In this document: one piece after another, positions 61,949-64,000 of the stretch
How the letters are laid out: every line of letters begins with the position of its first letter
Numbering within the stretch: the stretch's first letter is position 1
NCBI RefSeq assembly: GCF_900113005.1
Contig: NZ_FONW01000008.1
Span: 124,001 to 188,000 of the forward strand
Length of the DNA: 64,000 bases
Reading direction: 5' to 3'
Source: Sunxiuqinia elliptica
GTDB lineage: Bacteria > Bacteroidota > Bacteroidia > Bacteroidales > Prolixibacteraceae
Position numbers and translations under genes: made by a program
Notes under the pieces: generated by a model
Told to the model about the DNA's origin: nothing
What the model saw: only the letters and a program-made list of their open reading frames with translations
Database searches by the model: none

Positions 61949-62173
61949 AATTGTTTTTTCGTTATTGTTTGTTTCAAATTTATTTTTTCGTTTCTGTTGG
62001 CTTATTTTCAAGTTCTATTCCACAATTCAAATGATGTCATTTTTTGAAAAACCAGAATAAAAAGCATGTCATATTTTCCGAAAACAATAAAAACAGCAAG
62101 ACAATTAGGCATCTTATATAAATACACACATATCTTCATCTGAGAATTGATAAGGCAAATTGCAATTTTTACC

Positions 62174-62182
62174 TACTTTTGT
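62174..62182 (+). promoter_or_regulatory. trmD -7 box
   Basis: TACTTTTGT matches TAnnTTTGY; transcription would start about 10 nt before the ATG at 62199. Confidence 0.5.
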
Positions 62183-62198
62183 AGCAAAATTTAACACC

Positions 62199-62882
62199 AT
62201 GCGCATTGACATCTTAACGGTTGTTCCTGAATTACTGGAAAGTCCCTTCAATCATTCCATCATTAAACGAGGCAAAGAGAAGGGCTTGGTTGAAATACAC
62301 GTTCATAACATTCGTGATTTTTCAACCGACAAGCACAAGCGTACGGATGATTATGCGTTTAGTGGAGGAGCTGGTATGGTGATGACCATTCAACCTATTG
62401 AGGCAGCCATTGAACATCTAAAGGCTCAACGCACCTACGATGAGATTATTTACACGAGTCCGGATGGGGAGCAGTTTTCGCAGGGAACAGCAAACCAACT
62501 TTCACTCAAAAAGAACATCATGATTTTGTGTGGGCACTACAAAGGAGTCGACCAACGCGTGCGCGAGCATTTCATCACTCGTGAAATTTCGATTGGTGAT
62601 TATGTCCTCACCGGAGGCGAATTGGCTGCGGCAGTAATGACCGACAGCATTGTTCGTCTTATTCCCGGTGTTATTTCGGATGAAACCTCAGCACTTACTG
62701 ACTCGTTTCAGGATAACTTGCTAAGCCCACCCGTCTACACGCGACCCGCTGACTATAAAGGCTGGAAAGTCCCCGACGTTCTTTTATGCGGAGATGAAAA
62801 GCGCATTGAAAGTTGGAAAGAAAAGCAAGCCTACGAACGAACCAAGCAGCTTCGTCCGGACCTGTTAGAGAAGCACGACTAG
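62199..62882 (+). CDS. trmD: tRNA (guanine-N1)-methyltransferase
   Basis: SPOUT methyltransferase making m1G37 in tRNAs. Motifs are [45 protein letters not shown] and the C-terminal [18 protein letters not shown] (in parts), including the catalytic Asp of IGDYVL. The frame opens earlier at 62160, but the ATG at 62199 ([11 protein letters not shown]) is the family start (227 residues). Its stop codon shares a CTAG with the convergent gene's stop. Confidence 0.97.
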   Translation: MRIDILTVVPELLESPFNHSIIKRGKEKGLVEIHVHNIRDFSTDKHKRTDDYAFSGGAGMVMTIQPIEAAIEHLKAQRTYDEIIYTSPDGEQFSQGTANQLSLKKNIMILCGHYKGVDQRVREHFITREISIGDYVLTGGELAAAVMTDSIVRLIPGVISDETSALTDSFQDNLLSPPVYTRPADYKGWKVPDVLLCGDEKRIESWKEKQAYERTKQLRPDLLEKHD

Positions 62883-64000
62883 CCCCGACGACAAATTACA
62901 TTGTAAGGACAAGTCCGACATTTACGTTCATCTTCTGTCTGCTCGTATTCGTTGGTCGAGCTGAACACTTCGGTTAATAGTTCGTCTAAGCTTTCCTGGA
63001 AAGCCTGAGCCACCTGCTCGTAATAAAGACGCTCACCATTTCGAATGACTTCCGGATGGAATTCATCTCCAAAGAAGTCATCAATCTTGTAAATTGTTGG
63101 CAACAGGCTATTCGTTCCTGTCGAACGTCTAAAAATTTCAGAATAAATAAGCGTCTGGAAAATTTCCTTGGGACGTCCATGCTTATCCCGCTCATAAAAC
63201 TGAGCAATCTCCCGGAAGTTCAACTTCAAGCTTCGCCCCGTTTTGTAATCGATAATCCGGGTTCCCGAAGCTGATTCATCAATCCGGTCAATGGTTCCAC
63301 CCAAAATAATCCGCTCTTTCCCTTCCGGCAAATTCAATTCGAACGGAGCTTCATACTGTCCCTCTAAAGCCACAACGGTAAATGGCGCAAAAGCCAAATC
63401 ATTCTTTAATAATTGAACCAGGTAAGTTTCCAGGTGATCTTTTACCAGAATGTTCTTTCCTGATATTTTCACATCATTCAGATTTTTATCCTTGTAATAC
63501 TCCTTAGCAAAAGCAGCACGGACAACTTGCTCTATTTTGTGCTTATTTACCAGCAAAGCTTTCAAGTGATCCTTTTGCACCTCGCGCCCAATAAAATCCT
63601 GATACAGCAACTCCATCGCATAGTGAAACAGGTTTCCAAATAAACGAGGATCAACATCTTCCAGTAATTCATCGGCTTCGCGTATCAAAGCAATGTGCCG
63701 AAAATAAAACTTCAACTTACAATCAAGATATGTATTAAGAGCACTCGGACTCAATTTGCGGGATGCGTAATTACGAAGCAATTTTTGCTGATGCTCAGGC
63801 GTTGCTGAAACTTTAATTGGTGCATTCCCAGCAGACTTAAAGTTGAAGTCGAAATAATACTCGTCCGGTTTTTCCGCTGAATCGTATTTCAACTGAAACA
63901 GGTAACGACTCATTTCGCCGGAATTAAATCCGTCTGTCGCTGAATTATAAACCAGAACCACTTCTTCGGCACGATGCAACAAGCGATAAAAATAATACGC
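62879..64000 (-). CDS. PD-(D/E)XK nuclease family protein, 5' end outside window
   Basis: C-terminal part of an AddB/RecB-like nuclease protein; the frame runs off the right edge, so the N-terminal helicase-like region is missing from view. The visible part has [21 protein letters not shown]-type signature ([18 protein letters not shown]), Asp/Lys catalytic residues in [20 protein letters not shown] and an iron-sulfur-type C-terminus [13 protein letters not shown]. This matches the PD-(D/E)XK proteins used in DNA repair. The stop overlaps that of trmD in opposite direction. Confidence 0.88.
   Translation of the reverse strand, partial: AYYFYRLLHRAEEVVLVYNSATDGFNSGEMSRYLFQLKYDSAEKPDEYYFDFNFKSAGNAPIKVSATPEHQQKLLRNYASRKLSPSALNTYLDCKLKFYFRHIALIREADELLEDVDPRLFGNLFHYAMELLYQDFIGREVQKDHLKALLVNKHKIEQVVRAAFAKEYYKDKNLNDVKISGKNILVKDHLETYLVQLLKNDLAFAPFTVVALEGQYEAPFELNLPEGKERIILGGTIDRIDESASGTRIIDYKTGRSLKLNFREIAQFYERDKHGRPKEIFQTLIYSEIFRRSTGTNSLLPTIYKIDDFFGDEFHPEVIRNGERLYYEQVAQAFQESLDELLTEVFSSTNEYEQTEDERKCRTCPYNVICRRG

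Overview
The window is chromosomal DNA from a member of the Bacteroidota, most probably an order Marinilabiliales / family Prolixibacteraceae-like environmental organism. This is inference from gene content: a SusC/SusD pair with FecR and an ECF sigma factor, a GldL-like membrane motif, an M56-TonB fusion, a DUF349 protein, a biotin-dependent sodium-pumping decarboxylase, and repeated TAnnTTTG -7 promoter boxes with few Shine-Dalgarno sites. Genes lie on both strands in short operons separated by clear stem-loop terminators. I see no prophage, insertion sequence, CRISPR array or rRNA.

Layout. 1-2.5 kb: end of a sodium-translocating (methylmalonyl-CoA/oxaloacetate-type) decarboxylase operon. 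2.5-9.8 kb: ThuA-like protein, Bfd-like ferredoxin, HD hydrolase, tRNA-Arg, lipoproteins, a patatin-like phospholipase, and a Fur-family regulator followed by a CDF zinc exporter. 10-21 kb: a complete ECF sigma / FecR / SusC / SusD locus carrying two exported endonuclease-exonuclease-phosphatase (EEP) lipoproteins and a surface lipoprotein. 21.6-25.2 kb: a BlaI-type repressor, an M56 protease-TonB fusion and a TPR protein, with two tandem operator pairs and a previously uncalled 43-residue exported peptide gene. 25.3-30.5 kb: omega-amidase, acyltransferase, B3/B4 protein, ferredoxin reductase, lipoyl synthase and an outer-membrane protein. 31.5-32.0 kb: three tRNA-Asp genes from a tandem duplication. 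33.4-38.3 kb: a galactose (Leloir) cluster galT-galK, a GntR-family regulator and galM. 38.6-52.8 kb: an accessory stretch with acyl-CoA synthetase, class A beta-lactamase, MBL-fold hydrolase, TraB/GumN-like protein, sialidase, GNAT acetyltransferases, exported peroxiredoxin and a 16-residue-repeat surface protein. 52.9-64 kb: M49-like metallopeptidase, nuclease, yidC, pyrG, DUF349 protein, Hsp20, trmD and the end of a PD-(D/E)XK nuclease gene.

How genes work together. The sigma/FecR pair probably senses through the N-terminal signalling domain of the adjacent SusC and controls import of a phosphodiester-containing nutrient processed by the EEP enzymes. GntR binding sites shared by the galT promoter and the gntR-galM divergent region indicate one galactose regulon. 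The strongest candidate for something undescribed is the BlaI-type regulon at 21.6-25.2 kb: identical 16-bp operators in 20-bp-spaced pairs overlie two promoters, one for the repressor and one for a tiny secreted peptide.
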